This document shows, in pieces, positions 35,042 to 45,190 of a DNA stretch of 64,000 nt (within the stretch, counting starts at the first letter, position 1; each line of letters begins with the position of its first letter). Both the position numbers and the translations under genes were made by a program. The stretch is from JBHJHP01 sp042219855 (GTDB lineage: Bacteria; Bacteroidota; Bacteroidia; Bacteroidales; UBA5342), in assembly GCF_042219855.1 (NCBI RefSeq), contig NZ_JBHJHP010000004.1:1-64000 (forward strand), in the 5' to 3' direction. The notes below the pieces were generated by a model, which was not told the DNA's origin, ran no database searches, and saw only the letters and a program-made list of their open reading frames with translations.

Positions 35042-37756
35042 ATGAAGATAATAAAGGGTATATATTTTTTAAGTTTGATTTTAGCCGCATGTTTAAGCCC
35101 CGAAGTTCGTGCTGAAGGGTTTTTACATGCCGACGGTAAACAGATTGTGGATGGAAATGGAGAGAACATCATTCTTCGGGGCATCGGCACCGGGAACTGG
35201 ATGATCATGGAAGGCTATATGATGAAAACTGTCGGCGTAGCAAATACACATACACAGTTCAGAGATAAGTTGATTGAAACCATAGGTGTGGCTAAAACAG
35301 ACAGCTTCTACAATGTCTGGCTGGCGAATCACTTCACCCGTCGCGATGTGGATTCCATGAAAATATGGGGATATAACAGCGTCAGGGTTGCCATGCATTA
35401 TAAATGGTTTACCCTTCCCATTGAAGATGAACCTGTTCAGGGTGAAAATACCTGGCTTGATAAAGGGTTCACGATGATAGATTCCCTACTTGACTGGTGT
35501 GGCGATAATGAGATGTACCTGATTCTCGATTTACATGGAGCTCCGGGCGGTCAGGGTAAGGATGCGGCTATCTCGGATTATGATCCATCCAAACCGTCAC
35601 TTTGGGAAAGCAATGATAACAAGAAGAAAACCGTGGCGCTGTGGCAGAAACTGGCAGAACGCTATGCCGATGAGCCATGGATTGGAGGTTATGATCTGAT
35701 TAATGAAACAAACTGGACCTTTCCCGAAGGTAATAATTCACAGCTGCGGCAACTGTTCGGAGAAATTACAGACAGCATCAGAAAGGTCGATCAAAACCAT
35801 ATTCTGTTTATTGAGGGCAACAGTTTTGCCAATGACCATTCCGGTTTAAAACCACCATGGGATGATAACATGGTGTACAGTTTCCATAAATACTGGAGCA
35901 CAACAGGACCGAACGATCTGGACTGGATCATACAGTTGCGTAACCAGTACAATGTTCCACTTTGGCTTGGCGAGTCAGGTGAGAATTCAAATACATGGTT
36001 TACAGAATTGATTCAGTTATGCGAAAGTAAAAATATAGGTTGGTCGTGGTGGCCGGTCAAAAAGGATGATATAAACAGCATTCTGAATGTAAAAACCAGC
36101 AGTGCCTATGAAAGTCTCATCCGCTACTGGAAAGGAGAGGGGCCGGCACTGACTGAGCAGGAAGCTTTTGATGCGGTCCTGGATTGGGCTGAAAATCACA
36201 AAATTGAGAATTGTGTTATTCAGTATGATGTGATTGATGCCATGATCCGTCAGCCAAATACCAACGAGGTGCTGCCTTACAGGGATCACAAACTTACAGA
36301 ACCCGTTTTCTTTACGGAATATGATTACGGTAAAAATACGATTGCGTATTCAGATGCCGTTGTGGCCAACTACAGTATGGATTTTTCATCCTGGAACGAT
36401 GGCTGGTCTATGCGGAATGATGGCGTGGATATAGAGGCCTGTTCGGATAGTGAACCCAATAATGGATACAATGTTGGCTGGACCGAAGATGGTGAGTGGA
36501 TGCAGTATTCCATGCACAGCGACTCTGTTGCCATGTATGATCTGCAGATCCGCCACGCATCCGGTTCAGGAGGATCAACCGTGCATTTTGAAGTAAACGG
36601 CGTAAATGTATCAGGAAGTCTGGTGCTTCCGGCTACCGGAAGTTGGGATAACTGGCAGACCACGACCTTTAATGATATTATTATTCCGGAAGGTGATATT
36701 AAAATAAAGCTTGTTTTTGAACGGGGCGGTTCGAACCTGAATTATTTTCAGTTCATAAATCCGCGTTCTGCTTCCGAAGTGGTGTTTAAGCTGATTTCTG
36801 CCGAGACAACTGAGGATGGGTTTGGCATTCTGTTGAGTGTGAATAAGAATGTGGATATTCCGGATGTTTCATTTAACCCGGCCGATTTTGAGCTGCTGGT
36901 AGATGATGAAGCTGTACCTGTGGATGAAGTCAACCTGAGCGGATCATCAGATATGATCCTGGTCCTGTCTGTAGCTCAGGGACTTTATTCCGATCAGAAT
37001 ATCCGGCTGTCGTACACCGGAGAATCGGTGCAGTCAGGCGATGTTAACCTGTTACAGTTTTCAGATGAACCGGTTCTTAAAAAGATGGCAGAAAGTAAAC
37101 GTATCCCCGGAAAAATTCAGGCGGAAGACTTTTTTGTAAATCATGGCTTTGAACTGGAAGATTGTACAGATACCGGAAACGGATTAAACACGTCGTATGC
37201 CAACGCGGGTGATTACCTTATTTATAAAGTACATGTCACACGAACAGGATATTACCGTGTGATTTATCGCGTTGCCACAGAAAAATCCAATGCGGAGATA
37301 AAATTTCAGGCCGGTCCGTTAAATATTTATACGACGCTCGATACCATGCAGTTCGAAAGTACAGGCGGCTGGCAAAACTGGGATATTCAAACTTCTGAAG
37401 TGTACCTGGAAGAAGGATACTACTATCTCCGGTTCCTGGTGAAACAAAGTGAATTTAATCTGAACTGGTTTCAGTTGAACTATACCGGTACAGCGACCGA
37501 TGAAACGGAATTGCATGCCGGTATAAAACTGTCTCCCAATCCTTCTAAAGATCACGTAATTGTCAGTTTCAATGCAACAGCCGGTGAAGAAAGAACAGTT
37601 GAAATTCTAAATCTTAGCGGGCACAGCATGATCATTGCAGAAACAGGAGATGCTGAATGCCGGATTAATACGGAAAGTCTCGATCAGGGCATCTATATCA
37701 TCAGGGTGAAAAGCGGAGATAAACAAAGTGTCTCAAAACTTTCGGTAGTAAAATAA
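35042..37756 (+). CDS. GH5 exo-beta-1,3-glucanase-like enzyme with two CBMs and T9SS tail
   Basis: 904 residues. Signal peptide (LILAACLSPEVRA; the Cys is not in a good lipobox). GH5 domain (~25-400) of the fungal exo-glucanase type: FLHADGKQIVDGNGENIILRG-like opening, VRVAMHYKWF, LDLHGAPGGQGKD, acid/base Glu-222 in YDLINETNW, FSFHKYW-type segment, nucleophile Glu-311 in WLGESGENS, WSWWPVKK. The NET (not NEP) after the acid/base Glu is a small deviation. Then a CBM-like module (~430-575), an Ig-like domain (~575-680), a CBM6-type module (~690-825) and a T9SS tail (LSPNPSKD). Expected product: glucose or short oligomers from beta-1,3-glucan. Confidence 0.88.
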   Translation: MKIIKGIYFLSLILAACLSPEVRAEGFLHADGKQIVDGNGENIILRGIGTGNWMIMEGYMMKTVGVANTHTQFRDKLIETIGVAKTDSFYNVWLANHFTRRDVDSMKIWGYNSVRVAMHYKWFTLPIEDEPVQGENTWLDKGFTMIDSLLDWCGDNEMYLILDLHGAPGGQGKDAAISDYDPSKPSLWESNDNKKKTVALWQKLAERYADEPWIGGYDLINETNWTFPEGNNSQLRQLFGEITDSIRKVDQNHILFIEGNSFANDHSGLKPPWDDNMVYSFHKYWSTTGPNDLDWIIQLRNQYNVPLWLGESGENSNTWFTELIQLCESKNIGWSWWPVKKDDINSILNVKTSSAYESLIRYWKGEGPALTEQEAFDAVLDWAENHKIENCVIQYDVIDAMIRQPNTNEVLPYRDHKLTEPVFFTEYDYGKNTIAYSDAVVANYSMDFSSWNDGWSMRNDGVDIEACSDSEPNNGYNVGWTEDGEWMQYSMHSDSVAMYDLQIRHASGSGGSTVHFEVNGVNVSGSLVLPATGSWDNWQTTTFNDIIIPEGDIKIKLVFERGGSNLNYFQFINPRSASEVVFKLISAETTEDGFGILLSVNKNVDIPDVSFNPADFELLVDDEAVPVDEVNLSGSSDMILVLSVAQGLYSDQNIRLSYTGESVQSGDVNLLQFSDEPVLKKMAESKRIPGKIQAEDFFVNHGFELEDCTDTGNGLNTSYANAGDYLIYKVHVTRTGYYRVIYRVATEKSNAEIKFQAGPLNIYTTLDTMQFESTGGWQNWDIQTSEVYLEEGYYYLRFLVKQSEFNLNWFQLNYTGTATDETELHAGIKLSPNPSKDHVIVSFNATAGEERTVEILNLSGHSMIIAETGDAECRINTESLDQGIYIIRVKSGDKQSVSKLSVVK

Positions 37757-37901
37757 CTGTAACTGTCAGCCTCTTAACGTTAATCCACCGGACAGATCGT
37801 ACGGTGTTGAGTGTTTAGCTATGTTTAGGAAAACCTGGTAATACATTGCGTTTATAAAACCGGACCGATGTTATTTGAGATTCGTGTACTTCGGTTGTGG
37901 T

Positions 37902-37937
37902 AAAAAATAACCCCGGTACAAACCGGAGCTATTTTTT
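37902..37937. terminator. Bidirectional terminator between convergent GH5 genes
   Basis: Stem AATAACCCCGGT / ACCGGAGCTATT with a 4-nt loop; A-run on one side and T-run on the other give a terminator for both strands. Confidence 0.85.
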
Positions 37938-37985
37938 CAGAGTTATTTAGCTTAATTAAATCCTTTTTTGGTTACACTTTCAGGC

Positions 37986-39779
37986 TTAATTTTCTGTCTG
38001 ACTGACCTCAGATGAAAGGTGTTTAAATTTTATGTAGTTTACGTTTAATCCTCCTTTAGTAAAGGTGAGTTTAACGTCCTTAATACCTTCTTTAATGAGA
38101 ACATCGCTGATGGATAAATTATACCATCCTTCACCGGATTTCTGCAGATTTTTCTTCGGTGGAGCTACTTCGAGTTGCTGGTCTCCAAGCGTAATTTTAA
38201 TTTTCCCGGAATCACCGGATACCCTTAAAATAATATTATATATGCCGGGTGTTACTGTGGATATTGAATATTTTGTCCATTCACCATCTTCGGTCCAGCC
38301 GACATAATACCCGTTAGAAATCGGATCATTACATATGCCTATATCCACACCATCGCTACGGTAGGTATAGCCGGAATTCCATCCTGTGTATTTTCCGGTG
38401 GTTACGTGCAGATCCTGGTAATCACTGTCGTTCCATGCATCATTAAGGGTTCCGAAATCATAATCTACTGCGAATATGGTGCCTGGAATATTATGTGTTT
38501 TAAACGGTTTACGCTGATGATTAAACGGTGCATCCAGATAGGCGAAAACAACATCACTGTTGAATTTGCAGTTTTCTGTCTTTATATTTTCAAGCAGATC
38601 ATTCATGGCGGTGACAGCCTGTTCTCTGCCGGGTCTGTTTTCTCCTGTTTCAGGATTATAGTTGATGATTGCGTCCCAGCTTTTAGAGACAATGGTGTAT
38701 GGATCATCAATATCCATCTGTTTGTATGCCCATGTCGCCCAGCCGATATTCAGGCGTTCCATCTGTTCTACCATATCGGTAAACCAAACATTAGAGTTTT
38801 CACCGGTTTCGCCTAACCAAAGCGGTACATTGAGCTGGGTTCTGAGATCCAGAACACCTTCAATGCTTTTATCATCGTTTACTGACCAGTATTTATGAAA
38901 ACTGAATACAATATTTTCGTCATATGAAGCAAGTTCATGCAGTCCTTTATAATTGTTTGCCCAGCAATTTCCTTCAACAAAAATGATATGGTTAGGGTCA
39001 ACCAACCTGATGGTATCGGTAATGCGCTTGTATAAATCAAGTATCGGTTTGTTTATTGTACAGTCGCAACCATTGGGATGTGTGCCATCATTTTCAAAGG
39101 CCCAGTTTGGTTCATTAATCAGGTCGTATCCTCCGATATGAACTCTTTTGCTGTACCGTTTTGCCAGTTGGTACCAAAGTGCCACGGTTTTAGCTTTATT
39201 GGCCTCACTTTCCCATAGAGAGGGTTTCTCAGGGTCGTAATCACTGATATTAGCATCTTTCCCCTGTCCACCTGGAGCTGCATGCAGATCCAGTATCAGG
39301 TAAATATCATTTTTTTCACACCAGAACAGAAGGCTGTCGAGCATATTAAATCCCGTACTTAACCAGGTGTTTCTCCCTTTAACGGGTTCCTGTTCAACCG
39401 GCAGGGTAAATAAATTATAGTGCATGGGAACGCGAATGGAGTTAAAGCCCCAGTCACTAATGTTTTTTACATCTTCACCCGTAAAGAAATTTTTAAGCCA
39501 TTCACGGTAGAATGCATCTGTAGTGGCCTTGTCAGTCAGATTCTCCAGCATGGCTCTGATCTTATGTTGGGGCCCTACCGGCGTTTGAAACATATAACCT
39601 TCCTGCAGCATCCAGCCTCCGGGCCCTACACCTCTTAAAATGAAATTGTCACTTTTAGAATTAACAATCCGTTGACCATCACGTTTCAAAAAACCGTTTA
39701 CACTTTTGGCAGCAGATGACTCCTGAAAAATGCAAATCAGAATAACCAAGGGGAATAGTAAGTATTTAAATTTTGCCAT
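37986..39779 (-). CDS. GH5 exo-glucanase paralog without T9SS tail
   Basis: 597 residues from MAKFKYLLF (39779), where the signal peptide begins; an in-frame ATG at 39821 adds 14 unlikely residues. Same GH5 type as the 35042 gene with many shared blocks (LDLHAAPGGQGKDANISDYDP, HKYWSV, WLGETGENS). From the 39779 start the acid/base is Glu-223 in YDLINEPNW and the nucleophile Glu-324. A CBM-like module at the C-terminus (~470-590) matches the first CBM of the paralog (GVDIGICND ... VGWTEDGEW), but the Ig-like, CBM6 and sorting domains are missing, so it should stay in the periplasm or be released another way. An insertion near NGCDCTINKP distinguishes it. Convergent with the paralog. Confidence 0.88.
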   Translation of the reverse strand: MAKFKYLLFPLVILICIFQESSAAKSVNGFLKRDGQRIVNSKSDNFILRGVGPGGWMLQEGYMFQTPVGPQHKIRAMLENLTDKATTDAFYREWLKNFFTGEDVKNISDWGFNSIRVPMHYNLFTLPVEQEPVKGRNTWLSTGFNMLDSLLFWCEKNDIYLILDLHAAPGGQGKDANISDYDPEKPSLWESEANKAKTVALWYQLAKRYSKRVHIGGYDLINEPNWAFENDGTHPNGCDCTINKPILDLYKRITDTIRLVDPNHIIFVEGNCWANNYKGLHELASYDENIVFSFHKYWSVNDDKSIEGVLDLRTQLNVPLWLGETGENSNVWFTDMVEQMERLNIGWATWAYKQMDIDDPYTIVSKSWDAIINYNPETGENRPGREQAVTAMNDLLENIKTENCKFNSDVVFAYLDAPFNHQRKPFKTHNIPGTIFAVDYDFGTLNDAWNDSDYQDLHVTTGKYTGWNSGYTYRSDGVDIGICNDPISNGYYVGWTEDGEWTKYSISTVTPGIYNIILRVSGDSGKIKITLGDQQLEVAPPKKNLQKSGEGWYNLSISDVLIKEGIKDVKLTFTKGGLNVNYIKFKHLSSEVSQTEN

Positions 39780-40070
39780 CTTTTTAACTAATCGGTTAGA
39801 ACCATGCGGTTTTATCCACATTAAACAATATTCAAAAATACCGGAGGAAAAAGGATTTACCCAGAATTCATAGTATACTTGCTCTCTACAGATGAAAGAA
39901 ATAATCAGGATATGCTATACAAACGCTTTTATTTTTAAGATTTTCAGCTCTTTATGTTTTCAATAAAAGTGGAAGGCCGCCTGTGTTTTGTTCAGTTAAA
40001 TCTGTCGCTTATAGTGCCATCACCGGGAAATATAAAGAGTCATTTTTTATGAGAGACAGATCCAAACGTT

Positions 40071-42752
40071 CTACAATTCCCGGATATACAGGTTCAGATC
40101 TGTTTCGTGAGACAGCCCCATCTTTTTACGTAAGCGATATCGGGTAACATCAACGCTTTTGGGCGAAATATTCATAAGGTTTGCAATCTCCTGTGTATCC
40201 AGATTGATCCGGATAAAGGACAGAATGCGCACGTCATGCGGCGTAAGATTTGTGTGTTTTTCGGTGAGCCGGTTAATAAAGTCCTGGTGCAGTTCAGAAA
40301 ACAACTTATGGAAAAAGAAATTTCTTTTTTCGTTGCTGACTTCCTCCAGTATCTTGTTTTCCCAACGTTTCGAATCGCTGTTCCGCATTTTTTCCAGACC
40401 CTCTTTTAACTCCATTAGAAACTGATTCTTATGGCTTATAATTTCGGCATACTGCAAAAGTTGTTCATTCTTAATGGCAATATTGCTTTTAACCACATCC
40501 TGCTCATGTTGCTGCTGCTGGTTCAGAATACGCTTTTTATTCAGCCGGTTCATAATATGAATGGTGAATAAAATACACAGCAGAAATATAATGGAATAGG
40601 GGATAATGACCCATTTTGTCTGGTACCAGTATGAGTCAATCACAAAAGAAACTTCACTTTCCTTCGTAATCTTGCCGTTTAGTCTGCTTTGAACCGTAAA
40701 TCTGTATGTTCCTCCGTTGAGCTTGGTATACTCTTTTTTACCGGCTGTGGCACTCCATTGCGACCAGTCGTTATCGTAGGGCCATAAGATGTATCTGAAC
40801 TCTATTACATCGGTGGATGATTTCTGTGTTCCGAAATGAAAAATTATATTCTTGTCTCCGGCAGAAAAGAGAAGTTGCCTTGTCATATAAGGATAGGTGT
40901 ATTCCTTAAAGTCATTTTCATCCTGTCCTACTTCTATTTTCGTTATTACCGGTGGTGACCCGGTTACTCGTTTTGACGTGTTTTCAATATTAAATGTGGT
41001 TACCCCGCGATCTGTTCCTATCCGCAATTCTCCGTTTTTAATGTCAATGAAAATATTATGTTTCATCAGTGCATTTTCAACAGAACTCAGCAGCTTCTTG
41101 TAGGAATAGTAAGTTCCGTCATGAAGATCAACCAGCATATCCAGTTGTCCGTTCTGTACATAGGCCAGTGAATTGCCGTTAGCTTCTTCGTAAAAAGCTG
41201 AAATCCCGGGGCCGCTGATGGAATTAAACGGTGGCGGGGTTATTTCGTCAAAGGATCCGTTAGAATAGCTCAGCAGCTTATCGCCATTGTAAAAAATAAC
41301 ATTATTGTTATAATCAAAAAACGTTTCAATGGTATCATAAACCGTTTGCTTTACCATATCATCCTGAACCAGCCGAAGCTGTGTTACAGGTTCACTTTCA
41401 GTATCAGACCAGATACAATTGTCAGAATCATCAAAATACAGTTTAGTGCCCGCGGTATGGTTCACAAAGGTTACAAGCTGCATTTTATCACCGGATTTCC
41501 GCGTAAGAATAACTCCGGAATACGTGGATAAAAGATAAAAGTCGGTACTCCCAAAACGCGCAATATCCATAACGCCATCACCGGCATACACTTTAACCAG
41601 TTTATTGTTGTCCATTTTCATTAAACCCAGCGTATGACAGATGTAGAGCTGATGATCAATTTCGCGAATTCGCCACACCTGCCCTTCACTGTTTGGAACA
41701 ATAGTAAAAGGATTGTATGCTTCTGATGAAAACAGTCCCTTGTTTGTAGCCAGATATGTTGTGTTGTTGTAATCCTGAATATAGTAGGTGGCACCTTTGT
41801 TAAAGATTGGTTTTAATGCATTTTTCAGTTCAACATAAGCAATGCCGTAGTCCAGTCCCAGCCAGATATTGCCATTGGGTGCTTTTTTTATGGCCAGAAC
41901 GGTATTGTCAATCAGGTTATTCGTTGAATTAACTTCTGTTACTACAGAGTTGTCCTGTTCATCAATCTGAAGCAGACCATTAGATATGGTTCCAATGCTG
42001 TAAATTTCATTATCATAAGAAGATGCTGTAAAAAAAGATATCCCGTCAATAGACTCCGGTAGACTTACCTGCCTGACCTGTTTGCCATCGTATGCAAACA
42101 TTTTACCATTGAAAAGGATAAAATAGAGTTGGTTATTACGGACAAATATTTTTCTTATCTCAACACCATGTGTCTGATTGAAATTATAATGGACCTTAAA
42201 GGTGTCTTCTTCCACGGTGCCGATTTTACCTTCCCGTGATATAGCCCATAGCTGGTTGTTCCACAGCGTCATGCTGTAAAAGCCTGTGCCGGATCGTATG
42301 ACTGATTGTTTGGCGGCTTTTTTATCATATACCATTATCAGTCCTTCAGTCTGGAAAAAGATCCTGTTATCCAAACATTCCACATCCCACACTGTTCCGC
42401 CTTCCACGTTGCCAATAAAAGTGTATTCAAGATCAGTTGGCGTGGCTTTTACAAAATATCCAAAGTCAACATCACCACCACACCATATGGTATCGTTCTG
42501 AACTTTAAGACTTCTGATGACATCCTTACTGGCAGTTTGCGACAGCTCCCATATGCCGTAAATGTTTCTTAGTAATCCTTCTGTGTTTCCGAAGTAAACC
42601 ACACCGTATGAATCAATGTCGATATCCCAGTTCTGACGACCGGCACTATAGTCTGTTTTATCATAGGATTTAACTACCGAGAGGTAATTGTATCCAAATG
42701 CTCCGGAATAAGAGAAAACGGAAATCAGTATAATAAAACATATTCTGGTCAT
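40071..42752 (-). CDS. Membrane sensor-regulator with beta-propeller, Y_Y_Y domain and LuxR-type HTH
   Basis: 893 residues. Signal peptide (~1-20); periplasmic two-component-regulator-type propeller repeats (~20-600; motifs such as NGNIWLGLDYGIAYV and GELRIGTDRGVTTF); Y_Y_Y domain (~610-705; EFRYILWPYDNDWSQW); one transmembrane helix (~713-733); coiled-coil linker (~740-800); C-terminal winged/LuxR-type HTH (~834-893; LTPHDVRILSFIRINLDTQEIA, then SVDVTRYRLRKKMGL). There is no histidine kinase or receiver domain, so signal and DNA binding are in one chain, as in SusR-type regulators. It most likely senses glucan oligosaccharides in the periplasm and switches on the 8-38 kb genes (inference). 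Confidence 0.88.
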   Translation of the reverse strand: MTRICFIILISVFSYSGAFGYNYLSVVKSYDKTDYSAGRQNWDIDIDSYGVVYFGNTEGLLRNIYGIWELSQTASKDVIRSLKVQNDTIWCGGDVDFGYFVKATPTDLEYTFIGNVEGGTVWDVECLDNRIFFQTEGLIMVYDKKAAKQSVIRSGTGFYSMTLWNNQLWAISREGKIGTVEEDTFKVHYNFNQTHGVEIRKIFVRNNQLYFILFNGKMFAYDGKQVRQVSLPESIDGISFFTASSYDNEIYSIGTISNGLLQIDEQDNSVVTEVNSTNNLIDNTVLAIKKAPNGNIWLGLDYGIAYVELKNALKPIFNKGATYYIQDYNNTTYLATNKGLFSSEAYNPFTIVPNSEGQVWRIREIDHQLYICHTLGLMKMDNNKLVKVYAGDGVMDIARFGSTDFYLLSTYSGVILTRKSGDKMQLVTFVNHTAGTKLYFDDSDNCIWSDTESEPVTQLRLVQDDMVKQTVYDTIETFFDYNNNVIFYNGDKLLSYSNGSFDEITPPPFNSISGPGISAFYEEANGNSLAYVQNGQLDMLVDLHDGTYYSYKKLLSSVENALMKHNIFIDIKNGELRIGTDRGVTTFNIENTSKRVTGSPPVITKIEVGQDENDFKEYTYPYMTRQLLFSAGDKNIIFHFGTQKSSTDVIEFRYILWPYDNDWSQWSATAGKKEYTKLNGGTYRFTVQSRLNGKITKESEVSFVIDSYWYQTKWVIIPYSIIFLLCILFTIHIMNRLNKKRILNQQQQHEQDVVKSNIAIKNEQLLQYAEIISHKNQFLMELKEGLEKMRNSDSKRWENKILEEVSNEKRNFFFHKLFSELHQDFINRLTEKHTNLTPHDVRILSFIRINLDTQEIANLMNISPKSVDVTRYRLRKKMGLSHETDLNLYIREL

Positions 42753-42956
42753 TACATTTACAGTGATATCGTTATCGTTAAAGATGCTGTGGTTAGTGAA
42801 ATGAGATCTTTGTTAAAAGCAAATATAGTATTTAGATCAATGTCTTCCAAGCCATAAAATGGTGCCGTAAGAACGTTGTATAACATGTTTTGGTTCTTTT
42901 TTCAGGTTAGAAAAAGTAGTAATATCAGGTAATGAAATAGTTCCGGTATAAAAAAT

Positions 42957-42991
42957 GAACCCCAAAAGCCGGATAAAAACTTTTGGGGTTC
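42957..42991 (-). terminator. Terminator of the pectate lyase gene
   Basis: GAACCCCAAAAG / CTTTTGGGGTTC stem with a run of T on the minus strand after it. Confidence 0.85.
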
Positions 42992-43019
42992 ACTACTAAA
43001 AAGCGCTGGCTTTCTGTTT

Positions 43020-44690
43020 TTATTGTTTTACAAACCGTTTGGTAATAACCCGTTTCCCGTCAGAGATCGTGAAAAAGTATATGCCACGATCCAGAGCCGT
43101 AATATTTATTTTACTGGCTAATGCGCCGGTGAGCCTGTCTTTCTGTACTGTTTTACCGGAAAGATCCGAAATGCTGTAAGACAAGAATGACTTATAATCC
43201 GGAATTGTCAAATGAATTTGCGAACTGGCCGGGTTCGGGTATATGCTGAATCCTTTCGGATCTGAATTCACCTTTTGTACCGGAACAGGTCCGTTTTCTG
43301 CAACGAGGCTGTTGATGTATTTTTCCAGCATAGTATAACCGTCAGCTCCCACTATATTACGGTCACTTGGATCTTCCTTGTTCAACCCATTGGCATCTTC
43401 CCAGTCGTCTGCCATGCCATCACGGTCATTGTCAACCGGAACTTCTGATTCATCGTAAGAGTAAGTCTCCCAACCACCAACATCTTCCTGGGTGTCAATT
43501 AATCCCGCACGTTCTGTTCCATTGGAAGCTCTGTCCGGTGCCAGCCCATTTCTGACTTCATTGGTTACACGCATGTCGGTGGAATCTCTGCTATAGCTTG
43601 CACCGGCATAGTCAAGTACGGTTTCGTAAGCTACTTCAGCACTATGGGTATGCACATAAGGAACTTCAAATTCTGTATTCGATTTAATACCTTCAATAGA
43701 ACCACCGGGCAAATCACCACCACTGGGTTCTATTCCCAACCAGTTGCTGTTAGTAACAGATGAACTTGCAGTTACAATATTACCGTCAACATAGAAAACT
43801 CCCCAGACGCCAGCTGGCAGTTCATATTTATCAGTACTTGGATTAGGATTGAAAATACGCGTTTTATGAGACGATTCAGGGCCGGCTTTGTAATAGTTGT
43901 TGACAAAATTATAGCTTCCGCCCATACCGGCATAACCGCTGTTACCTCCCCAGTTGTAAATGACATTATTTCTGAAATCAACCAGTTCAAGATCTGTTTC
44001 ACCTGAATATCTTGAGCCGTTCATCCTTGGATTTCTGCTGTCATGATGCGCCAGCAGATTGTGATGAAATGTTGCAGTCTGGCCTCCCCAGATGCCTCCA
44101 TAGCCATGGGTTCCCTTTTCATGAACTGATTCTCTGAGACTTTCGGATAAAATGCACCATTGCAACGTAAAGTTCTTATTGTCGTAGAATGATCCGCACT
44201 CATCTGTGCTCCAGCTTAGCGAACAGTGGTCAATAATAATGTCTGACTCATTTCTGCCCCACATGGCATCATCCTGTGTTGCTTTCTCGTCACCCATCCT
44301 GGAACGGATATATCTTACAATGACATTGCTTCCACCCTGATAAAGGCTGTAGTTTTTAAGACAGATACCATCTCCGGGCGCTGTTTGTCCGGCTATAGTT
44401 GTGTTATCGTTAATATCCAGTCTGGAATTAAGTGCAATGATACCCGCAACTCTGAATATAATGGTTTTTTTTCCGGGGCGACCCAGACACCATCTGAGTG
44501 TACCTTCATGGGTTGAATAATTTCCTGTATTGGTATCATCCAGAGAGGTAACAAAATAAACTTCACCACCTCGTCCACCTGTTGTATACATTCCACCTCC
44601 CTCTGCTCCCGGGAAAGCTGGTGTTTGTGCCGATGCCTCTGTAAGCATCAGGGCTAAAAATAAAAAAAGTAAAGTAGAAATACGTTTCAT
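43020..44690 (-). CDS. PL1-like pectate lyase with T9SS tail
   Basis: 556 residues from MKRISTLLF (44690), where the signal peptide (…TEASAQ) begins; an upstream in-frame ATG at 44744 is less likely. Right-handed beta-helix lyase of the PL1 type: FPGAEGGG opening, GRGGEVYFVTSLDD, GTLRWCLGRPG, IIFRVAGIIAL, TTIAGQTAPGDGI, NVIVRYIRSRMGDE, DAMWG, IIIDHCSLSWSTDE, HHNLLAHHDSRNPRM. PL1 enzymes cleave de-esterified pectin by beta-elimination. A T9SS type-A tail covers about the last 80 residues (FSIYPNPASS). It has its own terminator and is separated from the glucan locus by the regulator, so it is probably an independent, pectin-directed gene. Confidence 0.88.
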   Translation of the reverse strand: MKRISTLLFLFLALMLTEASAQTPAFPGAEGGGMYTTGGRGGEVYFVTSLDDTNTGNYSTHEGTLRWCLGRPGKKTIIFRVAGIIALNSRLDINDNTTIAGQTAPGDGICLKNYSLYQGGSNVIVRYIRSRMGDEKATQDDAMWGRNESDIIIDHCSLSWSTDECGSFYDNKNFTLQWCILSESLRESVHEKGTHGYGGIWGGQTATFHHNLLAHHDSRNPRMNGSRYSGETDLELVDFRNNVIYNWGGNSGYAGMGGSYNFVNNYYKAGPESSHKTRIFNPNPSTDKYELPAGVWGVFYVDGNIVTASSSVTNSNWLGIEPSGGDLPGGSIEGIKSNTEFEVPYVHTHSAEVAYETVLDYAGASYSRDSTDMRVTNEVRNGLAPDRASNGTERAGLIDTQEDVGGWETYSYDESEVPVDNDRDGMADDWEDANGLNKEDPSDRNIVGADGYTMLEKYINSLVAENGPVPVQKVNSDPKGFSIYPNPASSQIHLTIPDYKSFLSYSISDLSGKTVQKDRLTGALASKINITALDRGIYFFTISDGKRVITKRFVKQ

Positions 44691-45190
44691 ATCAATCGAA
44701 TTAATGTTATTCTTATTTGTAAACCAGTAGACAGATTCAGGCAAACTGAAGTGCTTTAATCTCTTTTTATGAATTTGTCCAAAGTTTTATTCCCAAATAT
44801 CCATCAGAATACGTGCTGCAAAAAGAGATTTTGATAAGTGTACTACAAATATAACAATGAATTTTTGAAATTGAATAATTCACGTGATTTTTCACAATCG
44901 ATTGCACAAACAGATCTGCAATTTAAATACTTCTTTATAACGAACGAAAAAAAGCTGTCCAAAAAGACAAATGAAAATATTTTGAACTTATAAATTGTAA
45001 GCAATCTTTATTTTACCCCTCCATCCTCGACAGCTATCGGGAATTCCCTAAATAGGGAGGTTTCAAGTCCCCTTTCCGCGTGTCGCCGAAGCAATAGCGG
45101 AGGCGCAGGTGGACTTAGGGGTAATTTTGTAAAAATTACTTACGATCCGTAAGTAAAGATAATTCTGATATCACTTTTGGGACCTCCTCT
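44691..45190. other. Intergenic region with MITE-like palindrome
   Basis: No gene. Holds the palindromic element at 45013-45124 and a perfect 9-bp hairpin TTACTTACG-ATC-CGTAAGTAA at 45136-45156. The 44745-44990 part is AT-rich and probably contains the lyase promoter. Confidence 0.5.
45013..45124. repeat. MITE-like palindromic element
   Basis: About 112 bp with 8-bp inverted ends TTACCCCT / AGGGGTAA, much richer in GC than the flanks. Further internal complementarity is present (CCCTAAATAGGG, CGCCGAAG...). Looks like a small non-autonomous element; only one copy is in the window, so this is tentative. Confidence 0.45.
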
